From contig JACKCF010000003.1 of NCBI GenBank assembly GCA_020634165.1, positions 1 through 64,000 of the forward strand: a stretch of 64,000 bases of DNA, written 5' to 3'. Made by a program: the position numbers and the translations under genes. This document shows, piece by piece, positions 7,872 through 16,206 of the stretch (the stretch's first letter is position 1; each line of letters opens with the position of its first letter). Under the pieces are notes generated by a model. That model worked only from the letters and a program-made list of their open reading frames with translations, was not told the origin of the DNA and did not search any database. The stretch comes from Anaerolineaceae bacterium. GTDB lineage: Bacteria; Chloroflexota; Anaerolineae; Aggregatilineales; Phototrophicaceae.

Positions 7872-9533
7872 ATGTCGTTACTTTCTAAACGCACCCAACG
7901 CGCAAAAAATGGTGCTTCGTCGATCCGTTCATTGCAGCCCCAGCCGGATCCTATGAGTGAATTCGATGAAGTATTTGGCGAGGAAACAACGGCTGCTCCT
8001 GATGACGATCTGTTCGGCAGCGATTTCGCAGACGAACCCGCGCCACCTGTCAGCAACAGTAAAAGCAACGGTCACAGCAGTAAAGGCCACAATGGCAACG
8101 GCTACAACGGCAACGGCCAACCAGCGGGAGGTTTTTCTGTTGGTTCTGGTATTACCAAAGTTACCGTCGAGAAGGTGCTGGAAGATGGGTCCTGGATTTT
8201 GGATACTGGCTACCATGTGCCGGCCAAGCATCGTACCCCCCAAGACATCGCCAAACTACGGCGCCAACTGCGCTCCAAGCTGCTCGCGTCCCCTGGTGAG
8301 GCCGATAAGTGGGAACGCTACGACCAGAGCAAAATTGACATCATTGATGAACGCCTGCAAACCGTCCTCAGCAAGATGGGCGTTTTCTTGCAGGATGACG
8401 ACTTCCAGACACTCTTAAACGGTCTGCTGGATGACCTGCTTGGGTTTGGCCCGATTCAGGCCCTGGTAGAAAGTAAAGATTGCTCGGAAATTATGGTCAA
8501 CGGCCCGGACGTAATCTTCGCTGAATTCAAGGGCAAGTTGATCGAAACCGATGTGGTCTTCGATGATGAAGATCATATCCGCTGGACGGCCCAGCGCATT
8601 GTTCGTCCGCTGATGCGTACGCTGGATCGTAAAAACCCGATGGTCGATGCCCGCCTGCCAGATGGCTCGCGTGTGCACCTCGTCACAGAACCTTCGGCCC
8701 TGCTTGGTACGACGATCACTATTCGTAAATTCCCTGAGAAGCGCCTGACGGTCGAAGACCTGATTGGCTACGGCTCGATTACTAAAGATGTCGCCGAATT
8801 TTTGCGGGCCTGTGTTGTTTCTCGCCTGAATATTGTGGTCGCGGGTGGTACTGGCTCCGGTAAAACCACCCTGCTCAACGTCCTTAGCTCCTATATTCCA
8901 GAGGACGAGCGTATTGTCACTGTGGAAGATTCCGCAGAATTGCAACTGGCCCAGCGCCATGTGGTCCGCCTGGAAACAGCCCCAGCACTGCCCGGTACAG
9001 AAGATGAAGGCAAGCTGGAAATCCGCGACCTGGTGAAGGGCACGCTGCGTATGCGCCCTGATCGTATCGTCGTGGGTGAGGTGCGTAGTGGTGAAGCGCT
9101 CGACATGCTGCAAGCCATGAACACCGGCCATGATGGTTCGCTGACGACTGTCCATGCCAACAGCCCTCGTGACGCCATCGCGCGTCTGGAAACACTGACG
9201 CTGATGGCAGGCGTTGATCTGCCGGTGATGGTCGTTCGTTCACAGATCGCAGCCGCCATCGACCTGTTCGTACAGCAGGCCCGTCTGAAGGATGGCAGCC
9301 GCAAGGTTGTACAGGTTACTGAACTATTGGGCATGGAAGGCGACCAGATCACGCTGATGGACCTGTTCCTGTACCAGACCCCCGACCAGACATCTACCGG
9401 TTACAGCCACGAAGGTGGCGGCGAACTGCTGCCGACAGGCTTCCCACCCGGGTTCCTGTCCCGTCTGGAACAATACGGCTTCCGCCTGCCGAAGTCGATC
9501 TTCGGTGCGGGCCGCAACAAATTCAACCGCTAG
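7872..9533 (+). CDS. cpaF: CpaF/TadA-type secretion ATPase
   Basis: 553 residues of the type II/IV secretion ATPase superfamily, CpaF (TadA) branch. It powers assembly of Flp/Tad pili or related secretion. The first 95 residues are a linker with a low-complexity Asn/Gly/Ser stretch (about 62-87). The N-terminal domain follows, then Walker A GGTGSGKTT at 325-333, the Asp/His boxes, Walker B IVVGEVRSGEA (Glu403) and TVHANSPRDA. The ATG at 7872 is preferred over an upstream GTG at 7851. No tadB/tadC, pilin or secretin gene lies nearby: the next gene is convergent and the previous unit ends in a terminator, so it stands alone here. Confidence 0.93.
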   Translation: MSLLSKRTQRAKNGASSIRSLQPQPDPMSEFDEVFGEETTAAPDDDLFGSDFADEPAPPVSNSKSNGHSSKGHNGNGYNGNGQPAGGFSVGSGITKVTVEKVLEDGSWILDTGYHVPAKHRTPQDIAKLRRQLRSKLLASPGEADKWERYDQSKIDIIDERLQTVLSKMGVFLQDDDFQTLLNGLLDDLLGFGPIQALVESKDCSEIMVNGPDVIFAEFKGKLIETDVVFDDEDHIRWTAQRIVRPLMRTLDRKNPMVDARLPDGSRVHLVTEPSALLGTTITIRKFPEKRLTVEDLIGYGSITKDVAEFLRACVVSRLNIVVAGGTGSGKTTLLNVLSSYIPEDERIVTVEDSAELQLAQRHVVRLETAPALPGTEDEGKLEIRDLVKGTLRMRPDRIVVGEVRSGEALDMLQAMNTGHDGSLTTVHANSPRDAIARLETLTLMAGVDLPVMVVRSQIAAAIDLFVQQARLKDGSRKVVQVTELLGMEGDQITLMDLFLYQTPDQTSTGYSHEGGGELLPTGFPPGFLSRLEQYGFRLPKSIFGAGRNKFNR

Positions 9534-9556
9534 CTCCTTGCAGAGTTCCTTTTATG

Positions 9557-9593
9557 CAAAGAGGCACGTCCAGATGGGCGTGCCTCTTTGTTT
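9557..9593 (+). terminator. Strong intrinsic terminator after cpaF
   Basis: A perfect 12-bp stem, CAAAGAGGCACG (9557-9568) with CGTGCCTCTTTG (9579-9590), is followed by a short T-run. It lies between the convergent genes cpaF and 9607-9987 and may serve both. Confidence 0.85.
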
Positions 9594-9606
9594 ACCTCAA
9601 CAATTT

Positions 9607-9987
9607 CTACTGGTCAGTATTCATGTTACTGCGGGTAAAGCGCAGGTAAGCGATGACGATGACCATCACCAGCAGACCGAGGAATGCACCACCGAGTGAG
9701 GCATGCCCTTTAATCAGGTCGAACAGGGTAACAGCAATCGTCGCAGCCGCCAGACTGTAGGCCCCCCAGCGATCATCGTTCTGCATCAGATGCACACTGA
9801 CAACGCTGATGAGGAACCATACTGCATAGACCATAACCTGGGCCAGGTCCATCGTCATGGAGCCGTGCGTCAGCAGCAGCCCACAGAAGAGCAGCCCAAT
9901 CAAAGAGACCAGTTCTAATAATTGGAGGACAGAGGAGAGAATGCCAAATTGGTAATTCGTGTTATCGCGGTTGGACTCGTGGTTCAT
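9607..9987 (-). CDS. Small four-helix membrane protein
   Basis: 126 residues with four predicted membrane helices and short loops; the N-terminus (MNHESNRDNTNYQFG) and the C-terminus are polar. The start at 9987 has an excellent AGGAGG site seven bases upstream. I do not recognise the family and see no catalytic motif. It is a single gene between the cpaF terminator and a kinase-like gene on the same strand, whose end is 148 bp upstream of its start. Confidence 0.75.
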   Translation of the reverse strand: MNHESNRDNTNYQFGILSSVLQLLELVSLIGLLFCGLLLTHGSMTMDLAQVMVYAVWFLISVVSVHLMQNDDRWGAYSLAAATIAVTLFDLIKGHASLGGAFLGLLVMVIVIAYLRFTRSNMNTDQ

Positions 9988-10134
9988 GACGACCTCCTAC
10001 CACTTTCTTTTAGCGTATGCCTGGACGGATACGTGGGGGAAGTGTCATACATCATAGACGCGGCTGTATTTACGCCGAATCGCTTTTTGGCTTTATCTCA
10101 TTGGAATGTATTTGTACCTGATCGCCAGGAAATA

Positions 10135-11265
10135 TCATGGAATGACGCGGTGGTTGAGCATTTCGTTGACGCTCTTGACGAGGCGGCGTAATTCGTCTTC
10201 CAGGTCTTCGCTGATGCCATCAATGATGAGTGTATCGCGGAAAATATCACGGGCCTCGCGGATGTGCTCTTCACCTTCGCGCAGCAGAGAAAGCCCCTGA
10301 CGCATGCGATCACGGGCGCTGCGGCTCTCCGGGCGTGTACTGGCATGCGGGAAGTCACGGCCATGCAGGCTGGCGACCATCTCCAGCTCTTCGATGAATT
10401 CGCCAATTGTGCGGATTTCCAGGGCAGCACCCGCCTGTAGCAGCCCTTGCAGCGAACGGCTGAGTTCCGGCGCCATCATGAAGTCCAGTTCGGTGATGTC
10501 CATATAGCGCGCTTCGACATCCTCGCGCCCACCTGGTTGGGGGCGCAGCGTCGTCTGCTGAGGGGACATGCCCGTGAAAAGCGGGTAGAGCACACCAACA
10601 CACATATTGTGTACGTCTTTGGCATACTGCTGCGAATCACCTGCGCCGCCCGTTAGCCGCTGCGAACTGTTGAAATCAATGACGCGCAGATGTTGGCCAT
10701 CCCAGTAGAGATGTTCCAGCTTGTGATCGAGGTAAACAATCGTGTTCTGGTGGGCCATCTTGAGCAAATTGGCAAATTGCAGCGCCAGTGTGATGCCTTC
10801 TTCGCTAGGCAGTCGCCGCCGAACCGGGCCATTCTGGCTGCCAGTGGATGATCGCATGGCGTAGAAAAGGTTATCCATGCGCGGCAGCGGCTCGATTGCC
10901 AGATAAGGACGCCAGCCTTCCAGGGCATACTCGTGCATCTCTGTGCTGAATGCTAAAACGTTCTGGCCAAAACTTGCGATTTCTCCCTCGCCAGGGGCTT
11001 CCGCGATGCTGGAAAGAAAGCCGCAATCGATCAACGTATTTGGGATCGGGTTGGCCTCCAGAATGCGCAGAATCTGCGCCTCGTTGATGAAAGCCTTGAA
11101 CTCCCAGCGTGGTTCGCCATCATTCACCAGATGCTCCGGGCGCATGACCTTAAAGGCCACATTGTGACCCGTGCGCAGGTCTGTCGCGGAAAGGACGCGG
11201 GCATAATGTCCTAATGCGAAGGTATCGATGTATTGGTCGATCTGGTAAATTTCGTTCAGGTTCAT
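10135..11265 (-). CDS. Degenerate serine/threonine protein kinase-like protein
   Basis: 376 residues from the ATG at 11265, which has GGAAG upstream; an in-frame ATG at 11307 lacks one. The N-lobe shows a poor glycine loop (LGHYARV), the ATP-binding Lys39 in VAFKVM and Glu62 in the C-helix. The catalytic loop reads YLDHKLEH (178-185): Asp180 and Lys182 are kept, but the HRD histidine and arginine are Tyr and Leu, and the metal-binding asparagine is His185. DFG is DFN (197-199). The C-terminal 90 residues are helical and charged. There is no transmembrane or sensor domain. It is either an atypical kinase or a pseudokinase scaffold. No substrate clue in the neighbours. Confidence 0.75.
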   Translation of the reverse strand: MNLNEIYQIDQYIDTFALGHYARVLSATDLRTGHNVAFKVMRPEHLVNDGEPRWEFKAFINEAQILRILEANPIPNTLIDCGFLSSIAEAPGEGEIASFGQNVLAFSTEMHEYALEGWRPYLAIEPLPRMDNLFYAMRSSTGSQNGPVRRRLPSEEGITLALQFANLLKMAHQNTIVYLDHKLEHLYWDGQHLRVIDFNSSQRLTGGAGDSQQYAKDVHNMCVGVLYPLFTGMSPQQTTLRPQPGGREDVEARYMDITELDFMMAPELSRSLQGLLQAGAALEIRTIGEFIEELEMVASLHGRDFPHASTRPESRSARDRMRQGLSLLREGEEHIREARDIFRDTLIIDGISEDLEDELRRLVKSVNEMLNHRVIP

Positions 11266-11418
11266 CGGGCGCTTCCAGCCTGCTTCAACTAGCCCAATCG
11301 GGGGCATGGCAACCCATGCCTATGGGATAGGCGATTGTACACGATGGGGACTGGTTAGCAAGTTGTAATGCCTAGCGCTTACCAGGCGTTTAGTCCACGT
11401 TACAGCAGAAATCAGCCC

Positions 11419-11910
11419 TTAAATCACGTGATCGTTGACGCCTGTTAACTGGCGCAAAACCTCGAACTGGCCAACGTGGTAGCCTTCATGCCATATCTGG
11501 AAGTTGATTACTTTTGCCAATGAATCACCATCTTCGTCAAGCACGTCCCATTCTTCATCTGTCACTTGCTCTAAACGGGCGATGAGGATGTCTTCCGCCT
11601 GTGCCAAATCAGCCAGCAATCGTTGCATCGTCAGGTGCGGGCTGGCCTCGCTGGTGATTGGCTGTGAACCACGCGCATAGATAGCTTCCTCGTCGGCTGT
11701 CCAGAATGCGTCCAGGCCAAGTGTCCGCAGAATATTCTGCCGATCCTGAACGATATGACCGAGTACCCAGTTGGCGCAATTGCCACGCGGCTGCGGCTGC
11801 AAAAACAGGTCACTTTCTTGCAGGCCGTCTAGTTGGCGCTTGATGGTGCGCTGGTCAACACCCAGGCGATAGATATAGTCATCGGCACGTTTGCTGAGGC
11901 TCATTGGCAT
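11419..11910 (-). CDS. DinB-family protein
   Basis: 163 residues with the DinB four-helix-bundle pattern. A first metal-ligand histidine lies in NWVLGHIVQDRQNIL and others in IWHEGYHVGQFEVLRQ near the C-terminus. DinB proteins bind a divalent metal and many act as thiol transferases (bacillithiol or mycothiol S-transferase-like) or stress proteins. The start at 11910 or 11904 is served by AAGGGA. It is a single gene, 153 bp downstream of which the kinase-like gene begins on the same strand. Confidence 0.8.
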   Translation of the reverse strand: MPMSLSKRADDYIYRLGVDQRTIKRQLDGLQESDLFLQPQPRGNCANWVLGHIVQDRQNILRTLGLDAFWTADEEAIYARGSQPITSEASPHLTMQRLLADLAQAEDILIARLEQVTDEEWDVLDEDGDSLAKVINFQIWHEGYHVGQFEVLRQLTGVNDHVI

Positions 11911-12140
11911 GCTTCCCTTCTATAAAATGATGATGTCTACAGTATAGCGTCAACAGAACAAATAATCTATTCCGTCTTTCACAGAAGAAATGGCACTTTT
12001 GCCATAAAAAACTGCCAAAAAGACCCCGATTCTGGAGACAAGATTGCACGAATCGTGATATAACAGAAATGTAACCGAAACAGACCTTTTGCAAACCCGT
12101 AGGTGGCCGCTATTTGCTGCGGTCATGGAAAGCGAAACCT

Positions 12141-14102
12141 ATGTTCAGGCGATTGCCGTTGATGAGTTTAATCTTACTATTTGTGGCGGTCGTACCCGTA
12201 TTGGCCCAGCGCAATTGTCCGACGATTGTGCTGGATGCCTTAAACCAGATCGGCGATAACTGCACCGGACTGAACCGCAACGCGGCCTGCTATGGCTTTG
12301 ATCGCGTTGACAGCACGTTTTTTGTGCCACAGCCGGAAGGCACCTTCAGCCAGCCGACTGACCGCGCCAACCTGCTCGATATTGCGACCTTGCAGACTTA
12401 TCCGCTGGATATGGATACGGGCCAGTTTGGCGCAGCCGTCATGAACGTACAGGCCAATGTGCCTAATGCGCTACCTGGCCAGGGTGTCGTCTTTCTGCTA
12501 TTGGGTGATGCCACCATCGAAAATACCGTTCAGCCAGAAAACAGCGCCAAGGTGATCGACAGCATTCCGGTTCCGGTGGCTATTGATGCCAACCTGTATA
12601 CCTCACCAACGGAAACCGCCAATATTCGGCTGGTCGCGCCAACAGGTGAACTGCTACCCGTCGATGGCCTGACGCCACAGGGCTTATGGGCGCGAGCTAT
12701 CGTCAATGACGAAATTCTATGGGTGCGGACATCCGACCTGGTGCAAAGTGCGGCCCTCAATGCCCTCCCGACTGTTGGCAGCAGCCAGCGCACACCGATG
12801 CAGGCGTTCTATTTCAGCACAGGCATTGGCGCACCTGCCTGTAACGAGGCCGAGCCGGTCATCGCAGTGCAAAGCCCTGAAAATATCACCGTCGACCTGA
12901 CGGTTAACGGCGTCGATATTCGGGTTGGTTCGCTGGTGACGTTCCAGTCGATTGATGAAACCAGTTCATTGGTGACTGTGCATCGGGGCAGCGTCCAGAC
13001 CACGACCGGACAGAATATCAACGCCAATGAGAGCGCCATCGCCCTGCTGGGTCCCGATGGTGGCGTCATGAGCTGGCAGCCGCCACAGCCCATCACCGAT
13101 GCTGGTTTTGAGCGCGGACAGCGTGTGCAATTTGCATTGAACAATGTCGCTAAGACCAATGGCTGGCCGGAACGGGACGTCACACCGCGTGATCTTCCGC
13201 AGCCGACAGCCACCCCCACCGAAGTGACCGTCATCGCTCCGACAATCGTCGCGACACAAGATACCAGCACGGGTTTCACGCCGACCTGCGGCGATGTCAC
13301 ATATGTCGTGCAGCCCGGTGATAACCTGTTCCGCATCGCGCTGAACCATGAAGCCAGCATGCCGGCGATCATCGAAGCCAATGATCTGGCTGATCCGAAC
13401 AGCATTTTTGTGGGCCAGCAATTACGGATACCGAATGCCTGTGGTGGCTTCGTCGGGGGTGACCTGGGCGGTGGGTCGCAAGAACCTGTGCCGCCTGTTA
13501 CCGAAGACCCAAATCAGGGGCCAGTCTCGTGTGCGGGCTTCCGGCTGGTCTATCCGACTGTTGAAGTGCCCGTTGGCGATACATTGTACGAGTGGACGCC
13601 TGTGCAAGGGGCCACTCACTATGAGGTCGTCTTCTATGACTACAATGGCGTACTCGCGGGAACATACGCCACCAATGGCCCTGAGACATCTTTCTACTGG
13701 AATACAGGGCGCATCCCGACTGGCTCCGAGTTGTACTGGGAGGTCCGGGCCTACGATGATGATACGTACCTATGCGTGACACCACGCTCCGGCAAGATCA
13801 CGCGGCTGGCCGATCCTGACCAGATACAGGCGCCCACCTATAGTCCATCGTTTACGCTGGCAAGCTGCTTCTTTGATACGGGCCTGGGTGTGTATCAAGC
13901 GACAGTGGATTGGGCTGGAGCCGCACCAGGCGACACGATCACCGTACAGATTTACGATGTCAGCGGCATCGTTACGGGATCGAATACAGGCATAGGCGAT
14001 TTTGGTTCCATCATGACGGGTTCTTCAGCGACGCCCTATAAGGTGTCGGCAGTGGCCAGTGTCGCAGGCGGCTATACGGAATTCTTCCCGACATCCTGCT
14101 AA
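12141..14102 (+). CDS. Secreted LysM-domain surface protein
   Basis: 653 residues from the ATG at 12141; an upstream in-frame TTG at 12114 is not needed. A signal peptide (LMSLILLFVAVVPVLA) is followed by a Cys-containing domain (NCPTIVLDAL...CYGF), a beta-rich region with an SH3-like segment, a Thr/Pro-rich linker (TATPTEVTVIAPT), and one LysM domain beginning near VTYVVQPGDNLFRIA and ending GQQLRIP. Two Ig-like/beta-sandwich regions close the protein. LysM binds N-acetylglucosamine in peptidoglycan or related glycans, so this is probably a wall- or sheath-associated protein. A TGATATAAC extended -10-like box lies at 12057-12064. A terminator follows at 14131. Confidence 0.85.
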   Translation: MFRRLPLMSLILLFVAVVPVLAQRNCPTIVLDALNQIGDNCTGLNRNAACYGFDRVDSTFFVPQPEGTFSQPTDRANLLDIATLQTYPLDMDTGQFGAAVMNVQANVPNALPGQGVVFLLLGDATIENTVQPENSAKVIDSIPVPVAIDANLYTSPTETANIRLVAPTGELLPVDGLTPQGLWARAIVNDEILWVRTSDLVQSAALNALPTVGSSQRTPMQAFYFSTGIGAPACNEAEPVIAVQSPENITVDLTVNGVDIRVGSLVTFQSIDETSSLVTVHRGSVQTTTGQNINANESAIALLGPDGGVMSWQPPQPITDAGFERGQRVQFALNNVAKTNGWPERDVTPRDLPQPTATPTEVTVIAPTIVATQDTSTGFTPTCGDVTYVVQPGDNLFRIALNHEASMPAIIEANDLADPNSIFVGQQLRIPNACGGFVGGDLGGGSQEPVPPVTEDPNQGPVSCAGFRLVYPTVEVPVGDTLYEWTPVQGATHYEVVFYDYNGVLAGTYATNGPETSFYWNTGRIPTGSELYWEVRAYDDDTYLCVTPRSGKITRLADPDQIQAPTYSPSFTLASCFFDTGLGVYQATVDWAGAAPGDTITVQIYDVSGIVTGSNTGIGDFGSIMTGSSATPYKVSAVASVAGGYTEFFPTSC

Positions 14103-14130
14103 AATTCGCACGTAGAAATCTATACGATCA

Positions 14131-14157
14131 GGGGGCACTTGCAAGTGCCCTCTTTTT
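14131..14157 (+). terminator. Intrinsic terminator after LysM gene
   Basis: GGGCAC (14133-14138) pairs with GTGCCC (14145-14150); the intervening bases are also self-complementary. TCTTTTT follows, 29 bases after the LysM gene stop. Confidence 0.8.
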
Positions 14158-14188
14158 GGTTCTGCAAATGCGTCTGGTCCATTAAAAC

Positions 14189-14217
14189 CGGACGCCCCCA
14201 GGGAGGAGGGGGCGTCG
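14189..14217. other. GC-rich hairpin without T-tract
   Basis: GACGCCCCC (14191-14199) pairs with GGGGGCGTC (14208-14216) around an 8-nt purine loop. No T-run follows on the plus strand. It lies in the 303-bp gap 14103-14405, whose other content is the terminator at 14131 and AT-rich sequence with no gene. It may back up termination from either side. Confidence 0.4.
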
Positions 14218-14405
14218 GTTCTATCGGGGAAGCCTGTGTCTGTGAAGTGTGGGGGCAGCTTCATCAGACACTGTTAATTTAGCACCTAATTGTAAAAAAA
14301 GTGTGACGCTATCCCTATCAGAACCCTACGCCAGCATAAGAAATAGATCAGAAACGGGCGATTTTCTGGTACTCAGGGACTAGCAAACAGGCAGATTGCG
14401 GACGG

Positions 14406-14807
14406 TTAATTGTAGGCACATTCGCTGAAGATAATGATGCGCGTCCCCTCACCATCGGGGTTATCTATGGCACGATAGCCGGACGAAGCAATCGTGTTGT
14501 GGCGCATCGCAATATTGGTCTGATAGTCCAGGTACCAGCGCACAACATCAACACGCGGATCGCTGGTTTCGTAGACCACCTGCGAGATACCCATACCCTT
14601 GGCCCGGAACATATTGTGCGACTCGCTGATTTCCACAGCCCCCGGATAGACAGGCACCCATTCATCGACGCTGGCCACGCAGGCCACATCCACGCCAATG
14701 ACCAGCGTTGAACCACATGCAAGAATACCCAATACGATCAGCAACGTCGCCATTAACATGCCGCCAACCGAGCGTTGAGAACGCTGTAAATGGGGGGCAT
14801 CGCCCAT
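14406..14807 (-). CDS. Single-helix membrane-anchored small protein
   Basis: 133 residues with one hydrophobic helix at about 17-42 (MLMATLLIVLGILACGSTLVIG), then an extracytoplasmic domain of about 90 residues (DEWVPVYPGAVEI, YETSDPRVDVVRWYLDYQ). The pattern 'VPVYPGA... DVVRWYLDYQ' resembles small secreted domains found in Chloroflexota proteins, but I cannot name the family. The start has AAGGAGA seven bases upstream. It is downstream of, and on the same strand as, the two zinc ribbons and LRR genes, with a gap of about 103 bp. Confidence 0.75.
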   Translation of the reverse strand: MGDAPHLQRSQRSVGGMLMATLLIVLGILACGSTLVIGVDVACVASVDEWVPVYPGAVEISESHNMFRAKGMGISQVVYETSDPRVDVVRWYLDYQTNIAMRHNTIASSGYRAIDNPDGEGTRIIIFSECAYN

Positions 14808-14910
14808 CCCGTTTTCTCCTTCAGTTAATAGATTGTCTGAAACGTTCTATCAGCTTATCCGAATGTGGTTAAGTTCCAATGAAGATGGCGTGAAGGCGGT
14901 TGCGGAAGGC

Positions 14911-15150
14911 TCAGGGAGACTGGTTATCGCGCGGGACAAAGAGCGCAACATGGCCACAGCCCTGGCATTTTCTGGCGCGTACAGGCTGAGGAGGCTGCTC
15001 CGTTTTTTCATCCTGAAAATGTCCGCCAACCCACTGGCCCCAGTCAAAGCGGTGATGGCCGCAGTAAGGGCATAACAGGCGCGGCTCATGGGTCTGCGGG
15101 ACCATCCCCAACGGACGCGGTTGCAACTTGGGACGAGGTTTATCACTCAT
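14911..15150 (-). CDS. Small double zinc-ribbon protein
   Basis: 79 residues from ATG 15150; the frame stays open to 15195, but that would run into the paralogous gene before it. Two CxxC pairs, CPYCGHHRFDWGQW and CQGCGHVALFVPRD, form a zinc ribbon. It is a tandem paralogue of the next gene (same spacing, same FDWG/FEWG and ALF/LLF positions) and lies ten bases downstream of it. Such small ribbons usually bind nucleic acid or protein. No partner enzyme is attached, and the role is unknown. Confidence 0.7.
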   Translation of the reverse strand: MSDKPRPKLQPRPLGMVPQTHEPRLLCPYCGHHRFDWGQWVGGHFQDEKTEQPPQPVRARKCQGCGHVALFVPRDNQSP

Positions 15151-15160
15151 CGGATCGCGT

Positions 15161-15376
15161 CTAGTCTTCTTTAGTAAACAGCAGCACATTACCACAGGTC
15201 ATGCAGTGACGCGCATCCACGTTCATACTACCGACCATAAAACCTGCATCCTGGGGTTTAAAGCCAATACGCGAATTTTCGCCGCGTGTGTGCAGCTTGC
15301 CCCACTCAAAGCGATTATCGCCGCATACCGGGCAGCGATCTTCTGAATACTGATCGTCGTTCTTACGCTTTTCCAC
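15161..15376 (-). CDS. Small double zinc-ribbon protein, paralogue
   Basis: 71 residues starting at a GTG at 15376, chosen because AGGAG lies seven bases upstream and because it begins after the LRR gene stop (15391). An in-frame ATG at 15433 would overlap the LRR gene. It has CPVCGDNRFEWGKL and CMTCGNVLLFTKED, the same architecture as the downstream paralogue at 14911-15150. It is part of a minus-strand run with two LRR genes. Function unknown. Confidence 0.7.
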   Translation of the reverse strand: MEKRKNDDQYSEDRCPVCGDNRFEWGKLHTRGENSRIGFKPQDAGFMVGSMNVDARHCMTCGNVLLFTKED

Positions 15377-15390
15377 TGGCAAGCTCCTGA

Positions 15391-16206
15391 TCAGGCATGT
15401 TTTTTCTTGCGACGCGGTCGCCGACGCCGCCATATTAGTCCAGCCAGGGCCAGCACGCCAGCGCCAAGTGCGCCCGTCATCACCAGCAGCGACTGTTTCG
15501 TGCGCTGCGCCAGGGCATACTGCTCCTGTAGGTAGCTCAGGATGGCGTCGTTGTAGCGTAGTTCGGCATAGGGCGACATCGTCATCAACGGATTACGCTC
15601 GACGTTGATCCAGGCAAGATTGGGTAGACCACCGATTTCAATTGGCAGGCTCGTCAGATCATTATCAGCGATCCACAGGCCCCACAGGTTGTCCAAATTG
15701 CCGATCTCCGGCGGTAGTTCCCTCAGATGATTCTCGCCCAGATTAAGCATATAGAGGTTTTCGAGATTGCCAATTTCCGGCGGCAGCGTTGTGAGTTGGT
15801 TGTACTGAACGGTCAACTTGGTCAGGGTCGCCAGATTGCCAATCTGCGGTGGCAGCTCCGACAGGCTATTATGCGAAAGGTCAATTTCTTCAACGGCAGG
15901 CAGATCGCCAAATTGCGGCGGCAACTCGGTCAGCAGATTATGTGTGAAGGTCAGCTTGACCAGAGTGGGCAGCTCGGTCAGCACCAGTGGGAACTCAGTA
16001 AAGGTGTTGCTGCTGAGGTCCAAATGCCGAATTTGGGTCATCCGGGCGGTTTCTGGTGGCAGCGCGTTGATGCCCTCATTCCACAGCGTAATCGCATTAT
16101 AATTCTCCAAACGGGCAACATCGGGCATGACCACAGGCTGGCTATCCTGGGCATAGGAAATCCCACTGGCGAGCCATGCAACAATACAAAGGAGTAACCA
16201 CCGCAT
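15391..16206 (-). CDS. Membrane-anchored leucine-rich-repeat protein
   Basis: 271 residues with a signal peptide (LLLCIVAWLASGISYA) and about seven leucine-rich repeats of 23 residues built on LPPEIGNLxxLxxLxLxxNxL. One membrane helix follows (LVMTGALGAGVLALAGLIW) with an Arg/Lys-rich cytoplasmic tail (RRRRPRRKKKHA). The repeats would face outside and probably bind protein. Its ATG overlaps the TGA of the upstream LRR gene by one base (TGATG), so the two are translationally coupled. They are paralogues. Confidence 0.87.
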   Translation of the reverse strand: MRWLLLCIVAWLASGISYAQDSQPVVMPDVARLENYNAITLWNEGINALPPETARMTQIRHLDLSSNTFTEFPLVLTELPTLVKLTFTHNLLTELPPQFGDLPAVEEIDLSHNSLSELPPQIGNLATLTKLTVQYNQLTTLPPEIGNLENLYMLNLGENHLRELPPEIGNLDNLWGLWIADNDLTSLPIEIGGLPNLAWINVERNPLMTMSPYAELRYNDAILSYLQEQYALAQRTKQSLLVMTGALGAGVLALAGLIWRRRRPRRKKKHA

